A stretch of 22,494 nt of DNA from a virus. The notes beneath the pieces were generated by a model. It made no database searches. It was not told the DNA's origin and was given only the letters and a program-made list of their open reading frames with translations. Each line of letters begins with the position of its first letter. Within the stretch, counting starts at the first letter, position 1. The DNA is taken from positions 1-22,494 of the IMG/VR virus record IMGVR_UViG_3300037246_001217. The stretch is one strand, 5' to 3'. The position numbers and the translations under genes were made by a program. Shown here piece after piece: positions 10,099-17,993 of the stretch.

Positions 10099-11970
10099 AT
10101 GGCGGTAGTCTTCCCAAAAGCTGGGAACGCATTTTGGCCTTTGCCTCCTGACTACCCAGAGTTGGACGCGGAGGGCCAGAAGGCGGCCCGTGTGAATGCC
10201 GTTAGGCTCCGGGGGAGACCGGACCTGGAGGTGGCGTCCTGGGCTTTCTTTCGGGACTACTACTTGCTCCCCCGCCCCAAAGGGGAATTCTACAAGCATG
10301 GTCGGGTCCGAAGTCCCGACATGCACTACGGTTGGATTTACTTCTGGGAGAAGCACCAGCTATCGGTGACGGCAGCCCCCCGAGCTGCCGCGAAGTCTAC
10401 CCTCATCAAGGAGAACATCCTTCGGAAGATCGTGAGCCGTCCATACTGGGAGACCGTACTGTTCCTAGCGAAGATGGACTTTCTGACTCCGACGTTCGAT
10501 GACCTGATGATCCAGATAGAACACAATGAGGCGATCGTGAACGACTTTGGGGTCCTGAAGCCCAAGTCCCGTGAGGGTATCTGGAACCACCACCAGATCA
10601 AGCTGCGGAACGGAGCCATGCTGACGGGGATGCCTCTCATGGGGGCAGCCCTTGGGAAGAGGCCCCACGAGATTTACTTCGACGATGTAGAAAAGTCTGA
10701 GGACATGGTGGTCTCTCCCAGTGAGTTGATCGCCCAGTTCCAGTCCTTCTTCTTCAACGTCGTGTACCCTATGGCGGACAACTTTGAGGTCGCCATCCGG
10801 GTCGTTGGGACCCTCCTCTCCCGGAGGACTTTCATTCACTGGCTCCACACCACGGAGGACCCTCGGATTGACGACTGGCGACGACTGTTCCATGCTGTAG
10901 TCTACGTGGACAAAGAGGGTAAGGAGCAGGATGAGTGGCCCGAGAAGATGGGCCGGGAGTGGCAGGCAGTACAGAAACGCCGGATGGGCCAGGCAGCGTT
11001 CGCGGCCCAGTACATGAACGACCCAGGGACGGAGGCCGAGCGTGTCCTTCAGATTCACCCGGAGCTGAACACCTACTGGGTGGAGGACGAGGATGATGCC
11101 CTAGTGAATGATCCCCTGAACTCCAAGGCCCTGATGGTCTCCCACCAGCTCGCGGGGTGGGATGACTCCTTGAAGGACCGGGATGCGGCTCCTATTCCAG
11201 CTTCGATCGTGAGGCCCTTTGGGGAGACTGTCCAGAAGATGCGGCGGTTTATCGTCGTCGATTGGGCAAAGACGATCTCGGAGTCCTCAGACTTCTCCTG
11301 CATCCACGTGATGGGTATTGAGAACTCCAAGGACTACCGTGACACGCTGTGGTCCCTGGACCTGTGGTTGGGGAAGAAGCCTACGGAGGAGGTGATCCGA
11401 CGGGCCTACCTTATGGCTCTGAAGTGGAGTGTACCCCTCGTCGCGGTCGAGGCCTACCCCGTCCAGATGGAGTTCGCTGAGCGGTTGAAATATGACCTGC
11501 CCTCCATGTACGGTGAGGGGGAGGTCCCTTGTCGGGTCCTCCACGTCAAGTTCCCAGCGAGGTACAGCAAGGCTGACAAGATCACCGGCCTCCACTGGAG
11601 GTTCCGGCAGTTCCGCTTGAAGCTACCCTCGCACCTCCGTCGCCTACCCGGGTATCGGGAGCTGTGGTACCAGATTGAGAACTTTACAGAGGACCTGGCC
11701 CTACTGCGGCATGACGACGCGATTGACACACTGGCTACTCACCTAGCGATCGGGAAGCCCTCGGCCCCCTCGGGACCGGACGAACACATAGTCCGGGATG
11801 CCATCACGAAACTCCGGGACGGCGAGTATGTAGACCCGGACAGTGGTATCTCAACGATGAGTGGGATCAACGCCTCAGAGATTCCGAACGACGTGTTGGA
11901 GGATATGTTCCAGAAACGCTGGGAGCATCTCCAGGAAGTAGAACAACTAGACTGGTGTAACTACCAGTAG
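10099..11970 (+). CDS. terL: Terminase large subunit, 623 aa
   Basis: The DNA packaging motor: the ATPase pumps DNA into the prohead through the portal and the nuclease cuts the genome. An unusual Walker A, APRAAAKST (residues 93-101), keeps Lys99 and Ser/Thr but lacks the usual glycines. Walker B with catalytic Glu is EIYFDDVE (191-198), and VVGTLLSRRT near 236-244 fits the coupling motif. The RNase H-like nuclease acids are D388 (FIVVDWAK), E451 (VAVEAYP) and D539/D540 with D543 (RHDDAIDTLA). The length is in the normal range for long terminases. The start is directly after the preceding stop, with no strong ribosome binding site, so coupled translation is likely. Confidence 0.95.
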   Translation: MAVVFPKAGNAFWPLPPDYPELDAEGQKAARVNAVRLRGRPDLEVASWAFFRDYYLLPRPKGEFYKHGRVRSPDMHYGWIYFWEKHQLSVTAAPRAAAKSTLIKENILRKIVSRPYWETVLFLAKMDFLTPTFDDLMIQIEHNEAIVNDFGVLKPKSREGIWNHHQIKLRNGAMLTGMPLMGAALGKRPHEIYFDDVEKSEDMVVSPSELIAQFQSFFFNVVYPMADNFEVAIRVVGTLLSRRTFIHWLHTTEDPRIDDWRRLFHAVVYVDKEGKEQDEWPEKMGREWQAVQKRRMGQAAFAAQYMNDPGTEAERVLQIHPELNTYWVEDEDDALVNDPLNSKALMVSHQLAGWDDSLKDRDAAPIPASIVRPFGETVQKMRRFIVVDWAKTISESSDFSCIHVMGIENSKDYRDTLWSLDLWLGKKPTEEVIRRAYLMALKWSVPLVAVEAYPVQMEFAERLKYDLPSMYGEGEVPCRVLHVKFPARYSKADKITGLHWRFRQFRLKLPSHLRRLPGYRELWYQIENFTEDLALLRHDDAIDTLATHLAIGKPSAPSGPDEHIVRDAITKLRDGEYVDPDSGISTMSGINASEIPNDVLEDMFQKRWEHLQEVEQLDWCNYQ

Positions 11971-11980
11971 GAGGAGTGGG

Positions 11981-12172
11981 ATGGCCAAAAGACGGGCAAA
12001 GTGTGTGTTCTGTGGCTGCCGTGACTTGCGAACGTGGAGGTTCTGCTCCTCCTGCGGAAGACAATACCAGTGGAAGCGACCAGAGCAGTTCGAGAGGATG
12101 ATCGCCGATGGGTGGAAGCAGGTAGCAGCTCTGTTCCTCCTAGCGATCGTCTTGGTGGCGATCATTACTTAG
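11981..12172 (+). CDS. Zinc-ribbon tail-anchored protein, 63 aa
   Basis: ATG 11981 follows TAGGAGGAGTGG. C8/C11/C13 and C22/C25 (CVFCGC, CSSCG) form a compact zinc ribbon. Residues about 46-62 (KQVAALFLLAIVLVAII) form a C-terminal transmembrane helix, so the ribbon would face the cytoplasm. It resembles the membrane-plus-zinc protein of the early block in design but in reversed order. The location between TerL and portal is conserved for small accessory genes in many phages. The role is unknown. Confidence 0.7.
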   Translation: MAKRRAKCVFCGCRDLRTWRFCSSCGRQYQWKRPEQFERMIADGWKQVAALFLLAIVLVAIIT

Positions 12173-12182
12173 GAGGAGTACG

Positions 12183-12530
12183 ATGGGACAAATGAAAAGG
12201 TTTGCTATGACCCTGGAGGATGGACAACAGGAGATTCGGGGTCAACTCGTACAGTTGGCGGAGAAGATAGTAGTTGTGGGTGAGATGGTGGAGAGAGTCT
12301 GGCAGGTTGTGCAACGGCTCCAGACGAATGAGGAGACGAACCGAGCCCTGGTGGACCGACTGATCGAGATGTCGATGGTACAGAAGGGGGAGGTGGACGC
12401 GGCGAACATCCACCGACGGACAGCGACCCCTCGGGTGGAATCTCACCCACAAGAAGAAGATTGGAATCCGAGTCCTCTGGACGAAGAGTGGCCTCCGGAC
12501 GGCTGTGACTCGGCTGACCTGAAAGGATAG
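12183..12530 (+). CDS. Coiled-coil protein, 115 aa
   Basis: ATG 12183 follows TTAGGAGGAGTACG. Residues 12-70 form a long amphipathic helix with heptad-like spacing (LEDGQQEIRGQLVQLAEKI, MVERVWQVVQRLQTNEE, RALVDRLIEM), followed by an acidic, Pro/Trp-rich tail. It could be a small structural or assembly factor between terminase and portal. Two copies of the dispersed motif in opposite orientation (12274-12287 forward, 12439-12454 reverse) lie inside the gene, in different reading frames. Confidence 0.65.
   Translation: MGQMKRFAMTLEDGQQEIRGQLVQLAEKIVVVGEMVERVWQVVQRLQTNEETNRALVDRLIEMSMVQKGEVDAANIHRRTATPRVESHPQEEDWNPSPLDEEWPPDGCDSADLKG
12274..12287 (+). repeat. Dispersed motif, one mismatch (forward, intragenic)
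   Basis: TTGTGGGTGAGATG inside the coiled-coil gene, read as VVGEM. Confidence 0.5.
12439..12454 (-). repeat. Dispersed motif, exact 12-base core (reverse, intragenic)
   Basis: AATCTCACCCACAAGA inside the coiled-coil gene, read as ESHPQ, a different reading frame of the motif from the ISPT copies elsewhere. Confidence 0.7.
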
Positions 12531-12534
12531 GACT

Positions 12535-14598
12535 ATGCGACTGGCACTCCCTACGAAGGAGAAAGAACTGGTGGACGCACTGGACCGGGAGTTGATGCCC
12601 GCCGAGACTGAGATGAATATGAATCTCGTGGGGTGGAAGATCATCGACGCCTACCTGGCGGGGGTGCGGAAGTTCCACGTCATGGATCGGTGGGCCGGGA
12701 ACGTGTCGATCGCTTGGGAGAACGCGAAGGGGAACTTGGACCTGCGGTATGAGGAGGTCACGCGGTTGTATATGACAGAGGCCGGGCGGTACATGAAGAT
12801 GGACATATCGCCGGTCGCCAGGAAGAAGGGGGAGTCTCTGGACTCTCTACGGAAGGCCGCGATTGCGAACGCAGTTCTCGGGTCCCTCGCTGCGAAGATA
12901 CCTCAGAACCTCCTGAAGAGGCGGCTCCTGATTCCATTCCTGAAGTATGGAACGGTCGGCGTGGGTCACTATGAGACGGGGAACCAGAGTAGGCCGGACC
13001 TGGTGGAGATAGTTCCAGCCCGTCAGCTCCGAGGCTTCCCTGCTTGGGTGGATGGGACAGAGAATCTGTGTGCGGTGGCCCGGGTACGGTGGGTGCCAAT
13101 GGAGTGGCTCGTGGCCGGCTTGAAGGCGGTCTACGACTACACTCTGAAGGCGGACCCCTGGAAGGTCCTGAGAGCACGGGACGTGCAGTGGGGGACGATA
13201 CCCCCGGGGCAGAGTAGCTACGACCGGCAGGGATTCTCGCCGGGGTCGGTCGTGAGCGTCACGCGGCAGGACCTCCTGGGAACTCAGATCAGTGACCCCG
13301 AGGGGACAGCGTGGAAGTCTAAGAAGGACGGACGCCCCTTCGTACAGTTGGAAGAAATCTATGTGTACGACGACTCCCAACAGTTCGTCTCACGGGGCAT
13401 CGTGAAGTGTGGGGACCTCATCATCGTAGATGAAGACCTGGAGAAGAAGAACCTGGAGGTGTTGTGCCCGCTGCACATAGCTCGGCACTCGGACGTGGGG
13501 AAGATGTTTGCACGGGGGTTTGTGTCTCCCCTGATTCCGTTCAACGACCAGGTGGAGAAGATGTTTGCGTCCCTCTTCAAGAACATCCAGGAGATGGACA
13601 TGTTCGGGACGCTGTTCGTGCCTGGAGCCTCCGGGATCGACCTGAAGAGGTGGCGGACAGGTCCTCGTCCTAAGATCGAGAAGTTCGAGCCGGACCCCAT
13701 GAACCCCGCCGGGGCTCCATTCACCCTGACGCCTCACAACACTGGGACGATGCCAGCGAAAGTGGCAGAGTTAGCTACCAACGTGATGCAGAAGTTGGCG
13801 AACCAAGGACCCTACTTTTCAGGAGAGACAAGTGGACGAGTCGATTCGGCTGCGGGACTGGGCTTCCTATTCAATACTGGTAACATTGCACTGGGGTTGC
13901 CTACTCATGGGTTGGCTGATGCACTATCTGGAGTGTATGCTAGAATGTTGCAGACGGCCAAGGACCGCCTCGGACCGGGTGATACCATTGAGTTGGCTAC
14001 GGTTGACGATGCTGTTGCGGGGGTCGTCATTGATCCTACCACGGGCCTCATGGAGTTGTCTCGGAATCCGATCCCGGATGCTTGGGCAGTTGAGGTTAAT
14101 ATTCGGGACCGCACTCCCCGCGACCGCCAAATTCGCAAACAGGAACTACTGGAACTCTATGGGGCTCAGTTGGTCACGCCCACTCGCTTCTGGATTGCAG
14201 CTTTGGAGGAAAACCTGGACTTCCCCGGAGCTGACAAAGCAGTATGGGAAACGTGGCGGAAGGCAACCTGGCAGATCATCATGCTGTTCCGTGATGGACA
14301 GACGCCTGGTCCACTCGTGCTCGGGGAGCATACCCAGAACCCCGACATCCAACTGATGGCGGTCCAGCAGTTTATGAACAAGATTGAGTTCTCCCTCGCC
14401 TCCGAGCGGGTGAGACAGGAGTTCGAGAGGTGGAAAGAGAGCTTGGAGATTCTCGCCGGCCAGTCGTTCCCGGTTGGTCTGGGGAGTCCCGAGGAGGTCG
14501 CAGCCCAGATGGCTGCTGGTGGTGAACAACGTCCGGGTGTCCCGGCAGTCGGTATCCCCCCAGGTACGGCTCCCGGCCCCGGCATAGGCATGATGTAG
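12535..14598 (+). CDS. Portal protein (head-tail connector), 687 aa
   Basis: The portal forms the dodecameric ring at the capsid vertex through which DNA enters and leaves. The evidence is position (after TerL, before scaffold and capsid), large size, and the texture typical of podovirus-type portals: a helical N-terminus (IIDAYLAGVRKFHVMDRW), a central clip/stem region with ARHSDVGKMFARGFVSPLIP and NDQVEKMFASLFKNIQEMD, SGETSGRVDSAAGLGFLF, and a Gly/Pro-rich C-terminus. No protease or Mu-type fusion is present. Codon use turns more A/T-rich around 13750-14250, which may mark recombination. The ribosome binding site is AAAGGATAG, a moderate match. Confidence 0.8.
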   Translation: MRLALPTKEKELVDALDRELMPAETEMNMNLVGWKIIDAYLAGVRKFHVMDRWAGNVSIAWENAKGNLDLRYEEVTRLYMTEAGRYMKMDISPVARKKGESLDSLRKAAIANAVLGSLAAKIPQNLLKRRLLIPFLKYGTVGVGHYETGNQSRPDLVEIVPARQLRGFPAWVDGTENLCAVARVRWVPMEWLVAGLKAVYDYTLKADPWKVLRARDVQWGTIPPGQSSYDRQGFSPGSVVSVTRQDLLGTQISDPEGTAWKSKKDGRPFVQLEEIYVYDDSQQFVSRGIVKCGDLIIVDEDLEKKNLEVLCPLHIARHSDVGKMFARGFVSPLIPFNDQVEKMFASLFKNIQEMDMFGTLFVPGASGIDLKRWRTGPRPKIEKFEPDPMNPAGAPFTLTPHNTGTMPAKVAELATNVMQKLANQGPYFSGETSGRVDSAAGLGFLFNTGNIALGLPTHGLADALSGVYARMLQTAKDRLGPGDTIELATVDDAVAGVVIDPTTGLMELSRNPIPDAWAVEVNIRDRTPRDRQIRKQELLELYGAQLVTPTRFWIAALEENLDFPGADKAVWETWRKATWQIIMLFRDGQTPGPLVLGEHTQNPDIQLMAVQQFMNKIEFSLASERVRQEFERWKESLEILAGQSFPVGLGSPEEVAAQMAAGGEQRPGVPAVGIPPGTAPGPGIGMM

Positions 14599-14608
14599 GA
14601 GGAGCGTG

Positions 14609-14866
14609 ATGGATGCCGAGAAGACGGTGTGCCTGTGTGGAGTTATCCGCACAGAGGGACGTAAGTTGACCACAAAGGTAGACTTCGCCCTTGTGGTTCC
14701 AGAGCGTAGGTTGTTGGCTTCGGTATCGCTGGCGAGTTGGAACAGGTTAAGTCCTGAAGAGAGAAACAAGAGAACGGAGGACCTTTGTTCCCGGATAGAC
14801 GAAAGTGTAGAGAAAGCTGTCTTACAAGCCATCAAGGAATGGCAGGAGGAAAAACATGCTAGATAA
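14609..14866 (+). CDS. Small protein of unknown function, 85 aa
   Basis: ATG 14609 is 7 bases after TAGGAGG and is preferred to the in-frame GTG at 14606. The N-terminus has a beta-like segment with two Cys (KTVCLCGVIRTEGRKL), followed by DFALVVPERRLLASVSL and a helical acidic C-terminal half (ESVEKAVLQAIKEWQEEKH). It overlaps the scaffold gene by 11 nt, so coupled translation is likely. Its location between portal and scaffold suggests a head-assembly role, but no family is recognised. Confidence 0.6.
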   Translation: MDAEKTVCLCGVIRTEGRKLTTKVDFALVVPERRLLASVSLASWNRLSPEERNKRTEDLCSRIDESVEKAVLQAIKEWQEEKHAR

Positions 14867-15854
14867 CAATGTGCAGAACGTGAACCCGAACCCGAGCCCG
14901 GATGGTGGGTTGTCACAGGTGCCGATTCCGACGGATGCAGGGGACAATACTCCCGTGATCCAGGTGCCGGCAGGAGCGGTGCCACCGCAGATAGCGAACG
15001 CACCACACCCGGACATGGAGACGATCATTGTAAATGGGAAGGCGATCCAGATCACCCCCGAGCAGAGGACTGCTCTCGCTCAGAAGGGGGCAGCGGCGGA
15101 CGAGAAGTTCCAAGATGCGGCGACCCAGCGGAAAGAGGCGGAGTCGGCGATCCAGCTCAAGGACGACTTCGAGATTCTCAAGGAGACCGGCGACATCAAT
15201 GCGTTCCGTCGCATCGGTGCTCAGATGGGTCTCCCCGGAGATCAGGTGGAAGAAGCTGCTCGGATCGTGTACGAAGGTGTGAACCCGGACGGTGACCCCG
15301 ACGATGAGAATCGCCACTGGGACAAGCAGGAAGCCCGTGGTCGCGGTGCCGGCACCCCGGTGGACGCTGAGAAGCTCCTGTCCCAAATTAAAGCAGAGGT
15401 GGAAGGTCATCAGGTGGGGTACGATAACCTGTCGGACGATGTGAAAACGGCCCTCCTCCACGTCGAGGAGAAAAGAATCCACGAAATTGTTGAGAAAGCC
15501 CTTGACACGGATGAAGTAATCCGGTATTATATGAATAGCTACGAAGATCGTGGTAAGGAGGCCATCCGAACGATGGTCGATGAGAAGATCCGAGGGCGAT
15601 TGGACGATTCCGATGGCCAGTTCGGTGACGGGGCTCGAATCCTCCGTGAGGTGATCCCGGAAGTCCGGACTCACCTGGAGGCAATCGGTACCCCGAGTCG
15701 CACCACACCCCAAATGGGGCTGGGGCCTGCACCGGGCGGTACTGGAAACCAAGTCTACCCAACGAAGCCACCCGATCACGTGCCTTCAACGGAGACTGGT
15801 TTCGAGGACCACATAACGCAGACCTTAGCTCACAACTTAGGCAAAGGTCAGTAG
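14856..15854 (+). CDS. Scaffold-like protein, 332 aa
   Basis: Scaffolds guide capsid assembly and leave the head before maturation. The gene lies directly before the major capsid gene. It has an acidic, Gln/Glu/Lys-rich helical centre (QKGAAADEKFQDAATQRKEA, AIQLKDDFEILKETGD, LLSQIKAEVEGHQVG), a Pro/Asn-rich N-terminus and a Pro/Gly-rich C-terminus, with no catalytic motif. These are usual features of separate scaffolding proteins. The ribosome binding site is GGAGGAAAAAC. A candidate internal promoter (15502-15530) lies inside it and would make a capsid-gene transcript. Sequence identity across scaffold families is low, so the call is contextual. Confidence 0.75.
   Translation: MLDNNVQNVNPNPSPDGGLSQVPIPTDAGDNTPVIQVPAGAVPPQIANAPHPDMETIIVNGKAIQITPEQRTALAQKGAAADEKFQDAATQRKEAESAIQLKDDFEILKETGDINAFRRIGAQMGLPGDQVEEAARIVYEGVNPDGDPDDENRHWDKQEARGRGAGTPVDAEKLLSQIKAEVEGHQVGYDNLSDDVKTALLHVEEKRIHEIVEKALDTDEVIRYYMNSYEDRGKEAIRTMVDEKIRGRLDDSDGQFGDGARILREVIPEVRTHLEAIGTPSRTTPQMGLGPAPGGTGNQVYPTKPPDHVPSTETGFEDHITQTLAHNLGKGQ
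15502..15530 (+). promoter_or_regulatory. Candidate sigma70 promoter inside scaffold gene
   Basis: TTGACA (15502-15507), a 17-bp spacer, TATTAT (15525-15530): perfect -35, 5 of 6 at -10, ideal spacing. Transcription from about 15537 would give a 430-nt leader to the major capsid gene and stop at the terminator after it. Confidence 0.6.
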
Positions 15855-15889
15855 TCGATTCGACGTTGTGATCCCCGAACCGTGGACAA

Positions 15890-15953
15890 GATCGAGGTCC
15901 TAGTTTCTCGATCGTGCCTGTGGGTGAGTTGAGAGGAAATCTCACCCACAAAA
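15890..15953 (+). promoter_or_regulatory. Two tandem hairpins in the capsid gene leader
   Basis: Hairpin 1: GATCGAG (15890-15896) with CTCGATC (15907-15913), loop of 10. Hairpin 2: TGTGGGTGAG (15919-15928) with CTCACCCACA (15941-15950), loop of 12. Hairpin 2 is made of a degenerate forward and an exact reverse (15938-15953) copy of the dispersed motif. It ends 16 bases before the capsid start, where the ribosome binding site is weak (GGGG at 15955-15958). It may control translation, RNA processing or stability of the capsid message. The 112-bp gap 15855-15966 holds nothing else visible. Confidence 0.65.
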
Positions 15954-15966
15954 CGGGGATTTCAAC

Positions 15967-17457
15967 ATGACTACGATTAGTGATGCTGTTCAGCTTACCC
16001 TAGAGGAGAAGATCGTCCCAACGATCTTTGAGAGCCTCTGGGCGATGGACCCCATCTATCCTATGATCGCTCGGTCTAGCACGAACGTCGTGCGGAACCG
16101 AGGCATCGGGAGAGGGTGGAACGTCCTCAAGACCTGGGTTGCGGGTGTCGCTGGTGGAGCGAAGTTCACGAGTCCGGTGGGCGGAAACGTCGTGTCCGGA
16201 ACTCACAACTTCACCATGTACGATACGCCGCAGAGCTTCCAGGCCATCGACGAGGTTACGGCTCCTGCCTTCATTCAGACGACCCTCCAGCTCATCGAGC
16301 ACCGGGGGAACTTCTATCTGCCCCACCAGATTCTCAGGGCGGACCGTCTGACGGCCTCCATTGGTTCGGTCGTGGCTCAGAACTTGAAGGGTGTAGGCGA
16401 CCTCCTGGCTCAACAGGAGGCGGCACTGTTCTACAGCACGGACACCACGACCTACGCACTGGCCTGCCTGGGAACCACTGCGAGTACGATGTCTAATAAG
16501 GCAGCGGATACGGCTGCGATCGTCGTGGACCTGAGTGAGACACTTGCAACCGGCAGAGTGCATAGGTTCCGTCAGGGTATGATGGTGGACCTGTACGACT
16601 CCACTGGTGCGACAAAGCGTAACGCCAACTTCTACCTGGTAGTGGACAACGTGGCTCCCCTGGACCAGACGATCACGCTGCGGCGTGTTGATGGTGACGA
16701 CTTCCAAGTTGAGACGGTTCTGGGTGGTGGGATCACCTACGCGGGTGCTGGTGGTGACCTTGACGTGATCGTCATCAAGGACTCGGTGAAGGTGGCCCCG
16801 AACTCCCTAGAGTCGTGGATCGCGGGTGCAGCCGGGAGCTTCTTTGGGATTTCCATCGCGGATCACGGACAGTTCCAGAGTTACGTTCCGACTGCTCTGG
16901 GTGCGGCTCTCACGGAAAGTGCTCTGAACAGGCACTTTGCCATGTACTACGAGTCGTTCCCGGGGAAGAAGATCGACGCGGCCATCACGACTATGGGTGT
17001 GCTGATTGGGTTCATCGACAACCTGGACAGCTACAACGCAGCCGTGGCGGATCAGCCGGGTCGGTTCCGGTATGATCGGAACGGACGGCCTATGGAGATC
17101 GAAGCCGGCTGGGAAGGATTCCGGTACCGCTTCGCGTCGAGGCCCTGTGAGATTTACACCTCGACCTACTGTGCCAGCGGGACGTTCTACGCTGGGAAGA
17201 TAAAGAATGGTGGGATCACACGGTACGTTCCCCCCAGTCTTCCCGGAGCGAAGGTGGACTCCCGGTTCGGTACTGAGGTTGAGTTCGTTGCGACGTTGGG
17301 TGGCTCTGGTGGTTACCAGGGCATCTTCAAGCACGCTCACAGTGCTACTGGAGCGACGACGGACTTCATCGAGGCTCCGTTCGTCCGGCAGTGGAACTGT
17401 ATGCCGACTCAGCCGAACTTCATGAAGCTGACAGGCATCTCCGAGGTGCTAGGCTAA
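15967..17457 (+). CDS. Major capsid protein, 496 aa
   Basis: The shell protein of the head. It begins MTTISDAVQLTLEEKIVPTIFE, with the helix-rich N-terminus typical of HK97-fold capsid proteins of phages with separate scaffolds. It then has a long beta-rich body (TLRRVDGDDFQVETVLGGG), a Gly/Ala-rich centre (WIAGAAGSFFGIS), and KHAHSATGATTDFIEAPFVRQ near the end. Position after scaffold, length, and low Cys content fit. No other gene in the window is a better candidate. The hairpin leader, internal promoter upstream and strong terminator downstream are consistent with a highly expressed gene. Confidence 0.85.
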   Translation: MTTISDAVQLTLEEKIVPTIFESLWAMDPIYPMIARSSTNVVRNRGIGRGWNVLKTWVAGVAGGAKFTSPVGGNVVSGTHNFTMYDTPQSFQAIDEVTAPAFIQTTLQLIEHRGNFYLPHQILRADRLTASIGSVVAQNLKGVGDLLAQQEAALFYSTDTTTYALACLGTTASTMSNKAADTAAIVVDLSETLATGRVHRFRQGMMVDLYDSTGATKRNANFYLVVDNVAPLDQTITLRRVDGDDFQVETVLGGGITYAGAGGDLDVIVIKDSVKVAPNSLESWIAGAAGSFFGISIADHGQFQSYVPTALGAALTESALNRHFAMYYESFPGKKIDAAITTMGVLIGFIDNLDSYNAAVADQPGRFRYDRNGRPMEIEAGWEGFRYRFASRPCEIYTSTYCASGTFYAGKIKNGGITRYVPPSLPGAKVDSRFGTEVEFVATLGGSGGYQGIFKHAHSATGATTDFIEAPFVRQWNCMPTQPNFMKLTGISEVLG

Positions 17458-17471
17458 AAAACTCCTCCTCC

Positions 17472-17519
17472 GGTGGGTCCTGGGTGACTCCCATGACCCG
17501 GGACCCACCAACCCTTTTT
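17472..17519 (+). terminator. Rho-independent terminator after capsid gene
   Basis: GGTGGGTCCTGGGT (17472-17485) pairs with ACCCGGGACCCACC (17496-17509) along 14 bp with one G-U pair and a 10-base loop. A T tract follows at 17515-17519 after AACCC. It is the strongest intrinsic terminator in the window and separates the capsid gene from the connector genes. Confidence 0.9.
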
Positions 17520-17531
17520 GTGGGTGAGATT
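17516..17531 (+). repeat. Dispersed motif, exact copy (forward)
   Basis: TTTTGTGGGTGAGATT follows the terminator, sharing its T tract, and precedes the GAGGAGGGG and GGGAGGAGAG sites of the next gene. Confidence 0.8.
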
Positions 17532-17555
17532 GAGGAGGGGTTTGGGAGGAGAGAT

Positions 17556-17993
17556 ATGAGTGTGACAGTCCTGAACCCTCAGCGGCACTTGGTGAGGGAG
17601 ACGCCAGCCGCACAGTTCTTCCGGCGAAGGCTCCACGACCCCGACATGATGACGTTCTGGAATCAGTCTACGGGGCAGTGGATTCTCGCGTACTGGCTCC
17701 ACAAGACTCTACGGATCGTGGATGAGATCGAAGACCTGGGGGCTCGGTTCGAGAATATGACCCAGGGGTTCATCGAGATGATCGTGGGGTGCTACGGGCC
17801 GGTGGACCTGAAGAAGACGAAGAGGCGACTTCTGGAGAAGAATCGGTCCAGCATCCGAAAGCAGACTGAGGACATCCTGGATCAGCAGGAGAAGTGGGAC
17901 TGGTTGAAGAAGAAGATGGACCGCCCGTTCCCCTATATGTTCTCGTCTCCAGTGTCGGGTGGACAGGTGGGTCCTGCAAAGGCGATGGGGTAA
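17556..17993 (+). CDS. Small structural/assembly protein, 145 aa
   Basis: ATG 17556 after GGGAGGAGAGAT is chosen over an earlier in-frame start that overlaps the capsid gene and terminator. The protein is helical and charged (HLVRETPAAQFFRRRLHD, WILAYWLHKTLRIVDEIEDL, KKTKRRLLEKNRSSIRKQ), with aromatic clusters in the first half. It shares its last base with the next start (TAATG). The position between capsid and connector suggests a head-completion or capsid-decoration factor. No family is recognised. Confidence 0.6.
   Translation: MSVTVLNPQRHLVRETPAAQFFRRRLHDPDMMTFWNQSTGQWILAYWLHKTLRIVDEIEDLGARFENMTQGFIEMIVGCYGPVDLKKTKRRLLEKNRSSIRKQTEDILDQQEKWDWLKKKMDRPFPYMFSSPVSGGQVGPAKAMG

Noticed and set aside
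11723-11751. TTGACA inside terL as promoter
   Set aside because: At 16-18 bp spacing the downstream hexamers (such as GCGATC) do not resemble a -10 box.
14146-15779. Two long - strand ORFs (286 and 288 aa)
   Set aside because: They lie opposite the portal and scaffold genes, which have good starts and family-like features. The translations look random.
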